A stretch of DNA of 58,469 bases, taken from the NCBI GenBank assembly GCA_002349565.1, contig DEDN01000016.1:8720-67188 (forward strand), in the 5' to 3' direction. Position numbers and translations under genes: made by a program. The stretch comes from Alphaproteobacteria bacterium UBA2903 (GTDB lineage Bacteria > Pseudomonadota > Alphaproteobacteria > CAAGCB01 > CAG-977). Within the stretch, counting starts at the first letter, position 1; the number at the start of each line of letters is the position of its first letter. Of this stretch, positions 25,881-34,355 are shown one piece after another. Under the pieces are notes generated by a model, which was not told the DNA's origin, searched no databases, and saw only the letters and a list, made by a program, of their open reading frames with translations.

Positions 25881-27675
25881 AAACCTGTTTTCGTCAATCG
25901 TTCGGCTGAAACCCGACCTTTGCCCCGCCCCCGTTTCGGAAACGGTGCGGGACGGAACGGGCGTGTCGCCGGGAATTGTCATCGGACGTGTTTATGTGTA
26001 CGACAGCGCGCTGAAAAGCGTTCCCTTTTACCACGTTTCACGCGACCGCATCGCGCAGGAACAGGAACGTTTCGACCAAGCGGTCGAAAAAACGACGAAA
26101 CAGCTTGACCAAATCATGGACAAGGCGAAAAACGCTCTGGCGAACGACACGCTGGGATCTTTGCTGGACGCGTACCGCCACATGCTGCAAAGCTCGCGCC
26201 TGACGCGCGGGGTGCGCGAACGCATTGAAAAGGACCGCGTCAACGCCGAAGCCGCCGTTTTGGACGAAGTTGCCGCCATCGCCGACGTGTTCGCGGCAAT
26301 GCAGGATTCGTATATTTCCTCGCGGGTTGAAGACATCCGCAACATCGGCATGCGCTTGATTCGCAATTTGCAAACGGATGCGCCCGACAACCTGTACCAA
26401 ATGCCCGAAAACGCCGTCGTCATCGCCCGCGACCTGAGCGCGGCGGACACCGCAATGCTGAATATGCGCAAGATTGCGGGTCTGATTACGGTCAACGGGT
26501 CGAACCAAAGCCACACGGCTTTGCTGGCGCGGTCGCTGGGACTGCCCGCGATTGTAAACATTCCCGACTTGATGCAGATCGCGACAACGGGCGATGTGAT
26601 TATCATCGACGGCACATATGGTAAAGTCATTCTGAATCCGACGCAGGAAAACGTCGAGCTTTACCGCAAATACCGCACGGACTTTCTGCGCTGGAAGCGG
26701 TCGCTGACGCGTTTGCGCGACCAGCCGTCGCTGACCGCCGACAACGTTTACATCAGGCTCAAAGGCAACATCGATCTGCCCAACGAACTGGATTTTCTGA
26801 TGCAGACGGGCGTTGACGGAATCGGGCTGCTGCGCAGCGAGTATATGTATTTGAACCGCAACGATTTGCCCGATGAAGACGAACAATATGCTTTACTGAA
26901 ATCCATTTCCGAAAAAATCGACGGCAAGCCCGTTACGTTCCGCACCATTGACGCGGGCGCGGACAAAGGATCGCCGATGCTGGAAAGCTACCATGCCGTC
27001 AACCCCGCTTTGGGATTGCGCGGCATCCGCTATATGCGGCTGTATGAAAAGCTTTTGACAGACCAGTTCCGCGCGGCTTTGCGTGCTTCCGCAACCGCCG
27101 ACATCCGCCTGCTGCTGCCGATGATTTCTTCGGTTGACGAGGTCATCCAAGCCCGCGGACTGCTGGAACGGTGCGCCGAGGATCTGCGCGCCGAAGGAAC
27201 GGAAGTCCCCGAAAATCTGCCGCCTTTGGGCGTAATGATAGAGGTTCCCTCCGCCGCCATGGAAGCGGACACAATCGCCGGTCATTGCGATTTCTTTTCA
27301 ATCGGCACGAACGACCTGATTCAGTACGCCATGGCGGTCGATCGAACGGACGCAACGGTTTCAAGCCTGTTCAATCCGCTGAATCCCGCCGTTTTGCGGC
27401 TGCTGAAAACAACGATCGACGCGGCGAACGCGCACGGCATTTCCGTCAGCGTTTGCGGGGAAATGGCGGCGAACTATCATTATTCCGCGCTGCTTATCGG
27501 ATTGGGCGTGCGCGAACTGTCCATGCCCGCCGTCAACATTCCGATGGTCAAGGAACGGCTGCGCTCATTGACCACAGGGGAAACGGAACGATATGCGGCG
27601 CATGTTCTGACCCTGCATTATCCTGCGGATATTTCCGCCGCTATGACCGCTTTTGAAGAAGGACAACGTTTTTGA
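25858..27675 (+). CDS. ptsI: Phosphoenolpyruvate-protein phosphotransferase (enzyme I)
   Basis: A 605-residue enzyme I, about 30 residues longer than the E. coli enzyme at the N-terminus and without the GAF domain of EI-Ntr (PtsP). The phosphorylated histidine is H219 (NGSNQSHTALLARS). PEP-site features are LLRSEYMYLNR, FRTIDAGADKGSP, NPALGLRGIR, NDLIQYAMAVDR and the catalytic cysteine C533 (VCGEMAAN). The start is the ATG inside the end of ptsH; the Shine-Dalgarno is weak, so coupling is likely. It supplies phosphate to HPr and EIIA. Confidence 0.93.
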   Translation: MINSTKIKNLFSSIVRLKPDLCPAPVSETVRDGTGVSPGIVIGRVYVYDSALKSVPFYHVSRDRIAQEQERFDQAVEKTTKQLDQIMDKAKNALANDTLGSLLDAYRHMLQSSRLTRGVRERIEKDRVNAEAAVLDEVAAIADVFAAMQDSYISSRVEDIRNIGMRLIRNLQTDAPDNLYQMPENAVVIARDLSAADTAMLNMRKIAGLITVNGSNQSHTALLARSLGLPAIVNIPDLMQIATTGDVIIIDGTYGKVILNPTQENVELYRKYRTDFLRWKRSLTRLRDQPSLTADNVYIRLKGNIDLPNELDFLMQTGVDGIGLLRSEYMYLNRNDLPDEDEQYALLKSISEKIDGKPVTFRTIDAGADKGSPMLESYHAVNPALGLRGIRYMRLYEKLLTDQFRAALRASATADIRLLLPMISSVDEVIQARGLLERCAEDLRAEGTEVPENLPPLGVMIEVPSAAMEADTIAGHCDFFSIGTNDLIQYAMAVDRTDATVSSLFNPLNPAVLRLLKTTIDAANAHGISVSVCGEMAANYHYSALLIGLGVRELSMPAVNIPMVKERLRSLTTGETERYAAHVLTLHYPADISAAMTAFEEGQRF

Positions 27676-28526
27676 AATTCTCCGATCTCCGCCTTTCCGA
27701 TTTGCGTTTCGATTTGCCGATTGCCGAAATACAAGCGGCGCTGAACGATCCGAAAGTCGTTTTCGTCCTTGCCGCCGCCTGTGTTTTAATCATCACGCTT
27801 TTTGCCGCATGGTACACCAAAAAGCCCGCTTCCTTTGAAGCCGCCGTCAAAAGCGGTTCTCCCGTCAGGATGCGCGCCTATTTCAAAAGCACGGGGCTAA
27901 CCCCGAACGACAAAGATTCAAACGGTATGTCGTATCTGTTCCGCGCGATTCAAAATCACGCTTCGGTCAAAATCTTGAACTGGCTGGTCAAAAAGGGGGG
28001 CGATCTGCATGACAGGAACAATCGGGGGGAATCGGCGTTTGCCGTCGCCTTGGTCAACAAATGCGCGCCCGATGTTTTGCGCTGGCTGCAACACAAAGGG
28101 CTGGATGTCAACGAACGCGGCGTAGACGGGCTGACGCCGCTGATGGTCGCCGTTCGGGAAAATCTGTCCGTTAAAACCGTTGACGTTCTGCTGGACATGG
28201 GCGCGCGCGTTTCCGACCGCGCCGATTTCGGCATTACGCCGCTGATGCTGGCGGCGGGCGGCAATTTGAATCCCTATGTGCTGCTGACTTTGCTGAAACA
28301 CGGAGCAAACCCGAACGACCGCAGCGCGGAAGGGGCGACCCCCTTGATGCTGGCGGCGGGAGTAAATCCGAACGCGCGGGAAATTGTTGAGGTTTTGCTG
28401 GATTGCGAAGTCAACACGACGGCAAGGGACAAAGAAGGCAGAACGGCTATCGATTATGCCAAAAACAATCCCGCGCTGGCGGACACGGAAACATTTTGGC
28501 GGCTGAACAACGTCAGTTACGACTAA
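27672..28526 (+). CDS. Membrane-anchored ankyrin-repeat protein
   Basis: A 284-residue protein with an N-terminal transmembrane helix (about 28-47, VVFVLAAACVLIITLFAAWY) and about five ankyrin repeats after residue 80 (DGLTPLMVAVRE, FGITPLMLAAGGN, EGATPLMLAAGVN, EGRTAIDYAKNN). The repeats would lie in the periplasm or the cytoplasm depending on orientation. The start is TTG overlapping the ptsI stop (TTGA), with GAAGGA upstream; no ATG is near. Function is unknown; position suggests co-expression with the PTS genes. Confidence 0.8.
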   Translation: MKFSDLRLSDLRFDLPIAEIQAALNDPKVVFVLAAACVLIITLFAAWYTKKPASFEAAVKSGSPVRMRAYFKSTGLTPNDKDSNGMSYLFRAIQNHASVKILNWLVKKGGDLHDRNNRGESAFAVALVNKCAPDVLRWLQHKGLDVNERGVDGLTPLMVAVRENLSVKTVDVLLDMGARVSDRADFGITPLMLAAGGNLNPYVLLTLLKHGANPNDRSAEGATPLMLAAGVNPNAREIVEVLLDCEVNTTARDKEGRTAIDYAKNNPALADTETFWRLNNVSYD

Positions 28527-28666
28527 TGCAAATCCTGCGGAATGCGTTTTCCGTGAAAAGTTTCTTCATAAGTATCCGTTCTTAAAAACGTCGGATTGTC
28601 GTACATATTCCGGCAGCCCGCCACGGCGGCGCAAAGCAATGCCAACAGCAAAGCGGTCTTTTTCAT
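28523..28666 (-). CDS. Very small lipoprotein (47 aa)
   Basis: A 47-residue frame beginning with a textbook lipoprotein signal, MKKTALLLALLCAAVAGC (Cys 18), and a 29-residue mature part with a hydrophilic C-terminus. AAGGA is 7 bases before the ATG, and the ATG overlaps the lnt stop (ATGA), so it is translated from the lnt message. The stop overlaps the end of the convergent ankyrin gene. I recognise no family. Its position behind the enzyme that acylates lipoproteins is notable. Confidence 0.75.
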   Translation of the reverse strand: MKKTALLLALLCAAVAGCRNMYDNPTFLRTDTYEETFHGKRIPQDLH

Positions 28667-30201
28667 TGTTTTTTCCTTTTCGTGAAAAAAGCCAGCCCCA
28701 AAAACAGCACCGCCGATCCGAACGGCGCGGCGTTTCCAAATCGGGCGTAAAGCGTCGGCTGTTCCGTGCGGCGGGGCAATTCAACGTCCAAAACGCCCTC
28801 CGTTCCCAACGGCAGCGACGCCGTTATCCGCCCGTACGCGTCAATCATGCCGCTGATTCCCGTATTGGCGACGCGCGCCAAGGGGATGCCCTCCTCCACC
28901 GCGCGCATTTGAGCGGCGGCAAAGTGCTGGTACGGTCCCGCGCTGATGCCGTACCATCCGTCGTTCGTCGCGTTCATCAGCCAGTACGGGCGCTCCGCTT
29001 CGTCAACGACATGCGCGGGAAAAATGACTTCGTAACACACCAGCATTCCGACGGGCAAAGTGCGGGGAATGTTTGTCGTGCGGACACCCTTGCCGCGTGA
29101 AAAATCAATCGCCCCCGGCGTCAGTTTCCGCATAAAAGGAAACACAGACGTCAGCGGCGCGTATTCGCCGAACGGAACCAGATGCGATTTGTCGTACTGC
29201 CCCAGCACTTTGCCGATATCGTTGACGGCAACAATGCTGTTGTACAGTTTGTACGGGGGAACGGCAAAGCGGTCGGGTTCGGTGCGAAGCGACCCCGCCA
29301 GCAAAATCGCGTCGGGCAGCAGCGCGCTGGTTATCATGCCGCGCGCAAATTCGTCCTGCGTCAAACGGAACGGGGTCGCCGTTTCAGCCCAAAGAACGTG
29401 CGTCGCTTTTTCAGCCCCTTTGGCGCGGCTTAAACGAACGTGTTTCATCAAATTCCGTTCGGCTTGTTCTTCGCTCCATTTCTGTCCCTGCGGAATGTTC
29501 GCCTGCACCAGACGCAGCAAAACGCCGTTAATCGGCTTGACGTTTTCAACCGTTTTCAGCCGATAGCCGCCCCATCCCGCCAAAACGGACAAAATCACAA
29601 ACGGCACGACGGCAATCAAATTCGCTTTTTGCCGCAACGGACGCTTCATCAGCCCGAACAGCGACGCCGCAAACACGGTGACCAGTCCCAAACCGTACGC
29701 GCCGAACACCGCCGCCGTTTGCAGCATAACGGGGCAATCCGTCCACACCGTCGCAATCAAATTCCACGGAAAGCCCGTCAAAAACCACGCGCGGAACATT
29801 TCGGACAGCGTCCACGCCCCCGCAAACGCCAGCACCCGCCGCACGCCGCGCGGCGCATACCACGCCGCAAAAGCCGCCAGCATCGGGAACAGTCCGCCCC
29901 ACAGCCCGAACCCTATCGGCGGCAAAGGCGCCAACGCTTTAAAGCCCATGCCCTCTATCATCAGCGCGCGTGACACCCATGCCAGCCCGACGGAAAAAAA
30001 TCCGAACCCGAACGCATAGCCGATTTTCATCGCCTCGCCGCGCGTTTGCGCACGGTCTAGCAGCAAAATCAGCCCCGAAAAAGCGATAAACAAACACGGA
30101 TAAACAAACCACGGCGGCAAAGCCCCGACGCCGATAACGCCAAGCACAAGGGCTTTAAACCAGCGCGTTTTCCAAAAGTCTTTACAAATACGGATTCGCA
30201 A
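28663..30201 (-). CDS. lnt: Apolipoprotein N-acyltransferase
   Basis: A protein of about 512 residues with six to eight transmembrane segments and a periplasmic nitrilase-type domain. The catalytic triad is E273 (LWAETATPF), K338 (YDKSHLVPFGEY) and C389 (LVCYEVIFP). It adds the third acyl chain to lipoproteins in the inner membrane. The start is uncertain. I chose TTG at 30201, inside the end of ybeY, because it gives a family-length N-terminus; the open frame upstream is antisense-like and basic. The last transmembrane helix is followed by FTKRKKQ. Confidence 0.9.
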   Translation of the reverse strand: MRIRICKDFWKTRWFKALVLGVIGVGALPPWFVYPCLFIAFSGLILLLDRAQTRGEAMKIGYAFGFGFFSVGLAWVSRALMIEGMGFKALAPLPPIGFGLWGGLFPMLAAFAAWYAPRGVRRVLAFAGAWTLSEMFRAWFLTGFPWNLIATVWTDCPVMLQTAAVFGAYGLGLVTVFAASLFGLMKRPLRQKANLIAVVPFVILSVLAGWGGYRLKTVENVKPINGVLLRLVQANIPQGQKWSEEQAERNLMKHVRLSRAKGAEKATHVLWAETATPFRLTQDEFARGMITSALLPDAILLAGSLRTEPDRFAVPPYKLYNSIVAVNDIGKVLGQYDKSHLVPFGEYAPLTSVFPFMRKLTPGAIDFSRGKGVRTTNIPRTLPVGMLVCYEVIFPAHVVDEAERPYWLMNATNDGWYGISAGPYQHFAAAQMRAVEEGIPLARVANTGISGMIDAYGRITASLPLGTEGVLDVELPRRTEQPTLYARFGNAAPFGSAVLFLGLAFFTKRKKQ

Positions 30202-30673
30202 TGCCGTTTTCCGCCAGAATTTTGACTTCCATGGCTTCCATTTCCTCGGCTTCCCAATCTTCGATATGGTCATAGCCGATTAAATGCAAAACGCCGTGAA
30301 CGACCAAATGGAACAAATGGTCGGCAACGGAAATGTTCGCCTCCGCCGCTTCCTTTTCCGTCGTTTCGCGTGCGACAATCACGTCGCCCAGCAGCAGCGG
30401 CTCCTCGACGGGTTCGTCTTCGTCGTCCAAAGTGGCGAACGACAAAACATTCGTCGGTCTGTCCACGCCGCGATAGTCGCGGTTCAAGATGTGAACATCC
30501 TCGTCATCGGTCAGAACGACGCTGATTTCAACGTCCTTGACGGGAATTTCCAATTCGCCGACATTGCCCGATTTCCACGCGCCCAGCGCGGCTTTGCGCA
30601 CCAGTTTTTTGACCTGTTCGACGTCTTTGTCCCACTGCTTGTCGCGAACGGTGATTGCAACCTTAGCCGTCAT
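30182..30673 (-). CDS. ybeY: Endoribonuclease / rRNA maturation factor YbeY
   Basis: A 163-residue zinc-dependent RNase involved in 16S rRNA processing and ribosome quality control. The metal motif H-x3-H-x5-H is in HGVLHLIGYDH. NVLSFATLD and LGDVIVARETT are family signatures. It overlaps phoH by 11 bases upstream and lnt by about 20 bases downstream. In many alphaproteobacteria a corC-like gene separates ybeY from lnt; it is absent here. Confidence 0.93.
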   Translation of the reverse strand: MTAKVAITVRDKQWDKDVEQVKKLVRKAALGAWKSGNVGELEIPVKDVEISVVLTDDEDVHILNRDYRGVDRPTNVLSFATLDDEDEPVEEPLLLGDVIVARETTEKEAAEANISVADHLFHLVVHGVLHLIGYDHIEDWEAEEMEAMEVKILAENGIANPYL

Positions 30674-31691
30674 TGCCGATCAACCCCTTGCGCGAAGCGT
30701 AGCGTTTATCATACGCCTTGACAATCGAAGACACCAATCCGTGGCGAACGACGTCTTTTTCCGTAAAGGTGACGACGGCGATATCCTTGACGTTGCGCAG
30801 AACGTCCAAAGCGTCCGCCAGCCCCGACTGCACGCCGCGCGGCAAATCCGTCTGGCTTAAATCGCCGTTGATGACCATGCGGGAATTTTCGCCCATACGG
30901 GTCAGAAACATCTTCATCTGCATCGGCGTCGTGTTCTGCGCTTCGTCCAGAATGACCATCGCGTTGGTCAGCGTGCGCCCGCGCATGAACGCCAAGGGGG
31001 CAACCTCGATTTCGCCCAGTTCCAGCTTCTTGTCCACGACATCCTTGGGCAGCATTTCATACAAAGCGTCGTACAAAGGACGCAGATACGGATCGATTTT
31101 TTCCTTTAAATCCCCCGGCAGAAAGCCCAAGTTTTCGCCCGCTTCGACGGCGGGGCGGGACAGGATGATTTTATCGATTTGCCCCTCAATCATCAAAGAC
31201 ACCGCTTTCGCGACGGCAAGGAACGTTTTACCCGTTCCCGCGGGTCCCAAGCCGAACACCATTTCATAGTCGCGCATCGCGCGGATGTAATCCGCTTGGG
31301 TTTGCGAACGCGGCTGAATATGGCGTTTGCGGGTTCTCAAAGTCAGGTCTTCCTCGCCCGATTCGTCGACTTTGACGGGTTCGGCGGTGTGTTTTTCTTT
31401 CGGTTTGGTCATTTTGTGTCCCTCGCTCATATGCAAAGCGTTGTCGATGTCGGAATTGTCGATGTCGCCCTTTTTGGCGGCGACTTTATAAATCCTGTCC
31501 AAAGCGGCAAAAGCGTGTTCAACGTCTTTTTCGTCGCCGTCCACAGTGATTTGGTTGCCGCGCGTTTTGATTTCAACGCCCAGTTTCTTTTCCAGCCGCT
31601 TCAGATTGTCGTTATGCGCGCCCAAAACCAGCATCAAAACATGGTTGTCCGCGTATTCTTCGGTTCGTTGACAAGTTTTCTTTTTCGCCAT
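30663..31691 (-). CDS. phoH: PhoH-like ATPase
   Basis: A 342-residue P-loop protein with an N-terminal KH-like segment (about 15-70) and the PhoH ATPase domain. Walker A is GPAGTGKT (149-156) and the Walker B region is MVILDEAQNTT. The pairing with YbeY is conserved and suggests an RNA-related role, perhaps helicase-like; the precise function is not settled. GAAAGGA precedes the ATG. It follows miaB by 56 bases. Confidence 0.92.
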   Translation of the reverse strand: MAKKKTCQRTEEYADNHVLMLVLGAHNDNLKRLEKKLGVEIKTRGNQITVDGDEKDVEHAFAALDRIYKVAAKKGDIDNSDIDNALHMSEGHKMTKPKEKHTAEPVKVDESGEEDLTLRTRKRHIQPRSQTQADYIRAMRDYEMVFGLGPAGTGKTFLAVAKAVSLMIEGQIDKIILSRPAVEAGENLGFLPGDLKEKIDPYLRPLYDALYEMLPKDVVDKKLELGEIEVAPLAFMRGRTLTNAMVILDEAQNTTPMQMKMFLTRMGENSRMVINGDLSQTDLPRGVQSGLADALDVLRNVKDIAVVTFTEKDVVRHGLVSSIVKAYDKRYASRKGLIGNDG

Positions 31692-31747
31692 AACAAAATC
31701 CTTTCGGTTAGGAATTATCTTTTTATATTATGGACTTATCCAAGAGT

Positions 31748-33085
31748 TTATGCAAGAACCATTTCCGCTTTCAAGGTTGCGGCGGACGTTTCGGCGATTC
31801 GCACGGGTACGATTTTGTTCAAATACGATTCGTCCGCGGCGACAACGACGTTTTGCATTTGCGGCGTGTGTCCCAGCAAAGTGCCGTCCTTGTGTCCTTT
31901 CGAATCCAGCAGAACGTCAACCACGCGCCCCAAGAATTTGGCGTTGAACGCCGCATGCTGTTCCAGCAAAAGGGCTTGCAGCCGTTCCAGCCGTTCGCCT
32001 TTGACCGCTTCGTCGATTTGATTTTTCATTGCGGCGGCGGGCGTTCCGGGACGCGGACTGTATTTGAACGAATACGACTGCGCATAGTTCACACGGCGCA
32101 CCAAATCCATGGTCTGCTCGAAATCTTCCTCGGTTTCTTCGGGAAAGCCGACGATAAAGTCGGACGACAAAGCGATTTCGGGACATGCCGCGCGCAGTTT
32201 TTCGACAACGGCTTCGTATTCGGCGCAGGTGTAGCGGCGATTCATCTTTTTCAAGATTCTGTCCGATCCCGATTGAATCGGCAGGTGCAGATACGGCATC
32301 ACTTTGGGAATGTCGCGGTGCATCGCAATCATATCGTCCGTAAAGTCGGACGGATAGGACGTTACATAGCGGATGCGCTCAATTCCGTCGATTTCGGCGA
32401 CTTTGGCAATCAGGCGGCTCAGATCCGACGGCTGCCCGTTTTCGCCCAATCCGTGCCAAGCGTTGACATTCTGCCCCAGCAGCATCAAATCCTTTGTCCC
32501 CGACGCCGCCAGCTGTTCGGCTTCGGCGACGATTTCACTCATCGGGCGCGAATATTCCGCCCCGCGCGTGTACGGAACGACGCAATAGGAACAGAAACGG
32601 TCGCATCCCTCTTGAATCGCCAGAAACGACGATACGCCCGACGACCGCGCGGCAGGCAAAGAATCGAATTTCGATTCGGCGGGAAATTCCACGTCAATAA
32701 TGCGTTTTTGCGTATGGCGCTGCAGCTTCATCAGCATTTCGGGCAAACGGTGATAAGTTTGCGGACCCAAAGCAATATCGACGAATTTCGCGCGGTTCAT
32801 AAATTCGGCGGATTCGGCTTGCACCACACAGCCCGCGACGATTAAAATCAAATCGCGCCCTTCGGCTTTTCTTTTTTCTTTCAAAGGCTTGAACCGCCCC
32901 AGTTCGGAAAAGATTTTTTCCGACGCTTTTTCGCGGATGTGGCAAGTGTTGAAGATAATCATATCCGCGTCGTCGGGCGTGTCGGTTTCTTCATATCCCA
33001 ATCCGCGCAAAATGTCGACCATGCGGGCGGAATCGTACACGTTCATCTGACAGCCGAACGTTTTTACAAACAGTTTTTTGGTCAC
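31748..33085 (-). CDS. miaB: tRNA-2-methylthio-N6-dimethylallyladenosine synthase
   Basis: A 445-residue radical-SAM methylthiotransferase acting on i6A37 of tRNA. The N-terminal UPF0004 domain has the auxiliary-cluster cysteines (TFGCQMN, FNTCHIRE, VAGCVVQ). The radical-SAM cluster is EGCDRFCSYCVVPYTRG. A TRAM domain ends the protein. The start is GTG with GGAAAG nine bases upstream. It heads the miaB-phoH-ybeY-lnt cluster. Confidence 0.95.
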   Translation of the reverse strand: MTKKLFVKTFGCQMNVYDSARMVDILRGLGYEETDTPDDADMIIFNTCHIREKASEKIFSELGRFKPLKEKRKAEGRDLILIVAGCVVQAESAEFMNRAKFVDIALGPQTYHRLPEMLMKLQRHTQKRIIDVEFPAESKFDSLPAARSSGVSSFLAIQEGCDRFCSYCVVPYTRGAEYSRPMSEIVAEAEQLAASGTKDLMLLGQNVNAWHGLGENGQPSDLSRLIAKVAEIDGIERIRYVTSYPSDFTDDMIAMHRDIPKVMPYLHLPIQSGSDRILKKMNRRYTCAEYEAVVEKLRAACPEIALSSDFIVGFPEETEEDFEQTMDLVRRVNYAQSYSFKYSPRPGTPAAAMKNQIDEAVKGERLERLQALLLEQHAAFNAKFLGRVVDVLLDSKGHKDGTLLGHTPQMQNVVVAADESYLNKIVPVRIAETSAATLKAEMVLA

Positions 33086-33101
33086 GTTAGTCTTTCCGAA
33101 T

Positions 33102-33851
33102 TCAGTTTAAAGCGGCGCGCCGACCGTCCAGCGCGTTTTTCAATTTTTCCAAAACGGGAACTTTTTTGACGTCGAAATTTTTTTCCGTCAATACGGCGGG
33201 CTTCAGCAAAGCCGCCGCCTCTTTTTCTTCCTCGGGCGACAAATCGACGTCGGGCTTTGCGTTTTGCAAAAAAGTCCGCAAAGAGTACATATCGTTCCCG
33301 TTTAAAACATCCTGTCCCGCCTCCAGCAGTTTTTCATGCTGAAAAGACGCCACCTCGGCATAGGAAACGGGCAGCTTTTTGAACACGCCGAACGACGCGT
33401 CGTCGGGAATGGCGATTTGGTTGATTTTGGAATACACCTGCGCCGCCACGGGGTCGGCGGTAACGCCTGCGGGATAGAACCACCGCAAAGGCGCGGATTC
33501 CTGCGCCAAATACAGCCATTTATGCGCCATTTTCAGGTTTTTGGCAAGCCCTTCGCCCCGCCAGTACAGCAGTCCCAGCTTGACCTGCGCGGGGGCGTAC
33601 CCGTTGTGCGCGCTTTGTGAAAAGAACAGGGCGGAACGGCGGAAATCGGGGGCTTTCAACCCCTCGCCCTTGTAAAACAAAGCCCCCAGTTTGTACTGGG
33701 CTTCAGCATCGTTTTCCTCTTCCGCGCAATACATATATTGCATCAAAGCGACGCCCATGCGCCCCGAACGTTCGGCTTGCTCCGCCCAGCCGCAAGCGGC
33801 GCGCGCCGACCCGACACAAGCGAAAATCATCAGCAAAACCAAACGAATCAT
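33102..33851 (-). CDS. Secreted Sel1/TPR-like repeat protein
   Basis: A 249-residue protein with a signal peptide (MIRLVLLMIFACVGSARA) and two to three Sel1-type repeats (AEAQYKLGALFYKGEGL, APAQVKLGLLYWRGEGLAKN, MAHKWLYLA). The C-terminal half is helical and acidic. Sel1 repeats usually mediate protein-protein contacts in the periplasm or outside the cell. The start was set at the ATG with GCAGGA just upstream; 13 further upstream codons are open but add basic residues before the signal. It precedes miaB by 16 bases. Confidence 0.75.
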   Translation of the reverse strand: MIRLVLLMIFACVGSARAACGWAEQAERSGRMGVALMQYMYCAEEENDAEAQYKLGALFYKGEGLKAPDFRRSALFFSQSAHNGYAPAQVKLGLLYWRGEGLAKNLKMAHKWLYLAQESAPLRWFYPAGVTADPVAAQVYSKINQIAIPDDASFGVFKKLPVSYAEVASFQHEKLLEAGQDVLNGNDMYSLRTFLQNAKPDVDLSPEEEKEAAALLKPAVLTEKNFDVKKVPVLEKLKNALDGRRAALN

Positions 33852-33942
33852 ATTCCTGCTCCGAAACAAAAGGGGGCGAATCAAGTGCAATAAGGATACA
33901 CCCTGCCCGCCCCCGTTGCCAAGCCTTTAAATCGAAAAAGGC

Positions 33943-34269
33943 TTATTCTTCGCCTTTTTCGACGTTGTCGATGACTTCCGCCATATCGTGGTGGTCGTCG
34001 CCCAGATCGGACGCGTCTTCCATCAATTCCAATTCGTCATCGGTTTCGGCGGCGAAATCGGCGTCATCGGCGGTCAAATCGATGTCTTCCTGAACTTTGC
34101 GTCCGCCGCGTTTGGCTTTGCCCGCGTTTTGCGCCTGCAGGCGCAGGAATTCGTCGACCGACCAGCTTTCGCCGCAGTGCGGACATTTAATCGGGTCTTT
34201 GCACAAATCATAGAAATGTTCGCCGCAAGACAGGCAGATACGCTTTGTTCCCCATTCCGGTTTTGACAT
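33943..34269 (-). CDS. FYDLN-acid family zinc-ribbon protein (TIGR02300-like)
   Basis: A 108-residue protein with the alphaproteobacterial hallmark EWGTKRICLSCGEHFYDL and a second pair CPHCG, giving a CxxC...CxxC zinc ribbon at residues 13-36. The remainder is strongly acidic (about 30 Asp/Glu). Function is unknown in the family. It is divergent from aroA, an order conserved across alphaproteobacteria. Confidence 0.88.
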   Translation of the reverse strand: MSKPEWGTKRICLSCGEHFYDLCKDPIKCPHCGESWSVDEFLRLQAQNAGKAKRGGRKVQEDIDLTADDADFAAETDDELELMEDASDLGDDHHDMAEVIDNVEKGEE

Positions 34270-34355
34270 AACAGCTCTCCATCGTTAAAAAAATTGGTTT
34301 TGGGAAATTTGATATGCTAAGCTTGCCTTTGTCAAACAAAAAAAGAGATTTTTTC

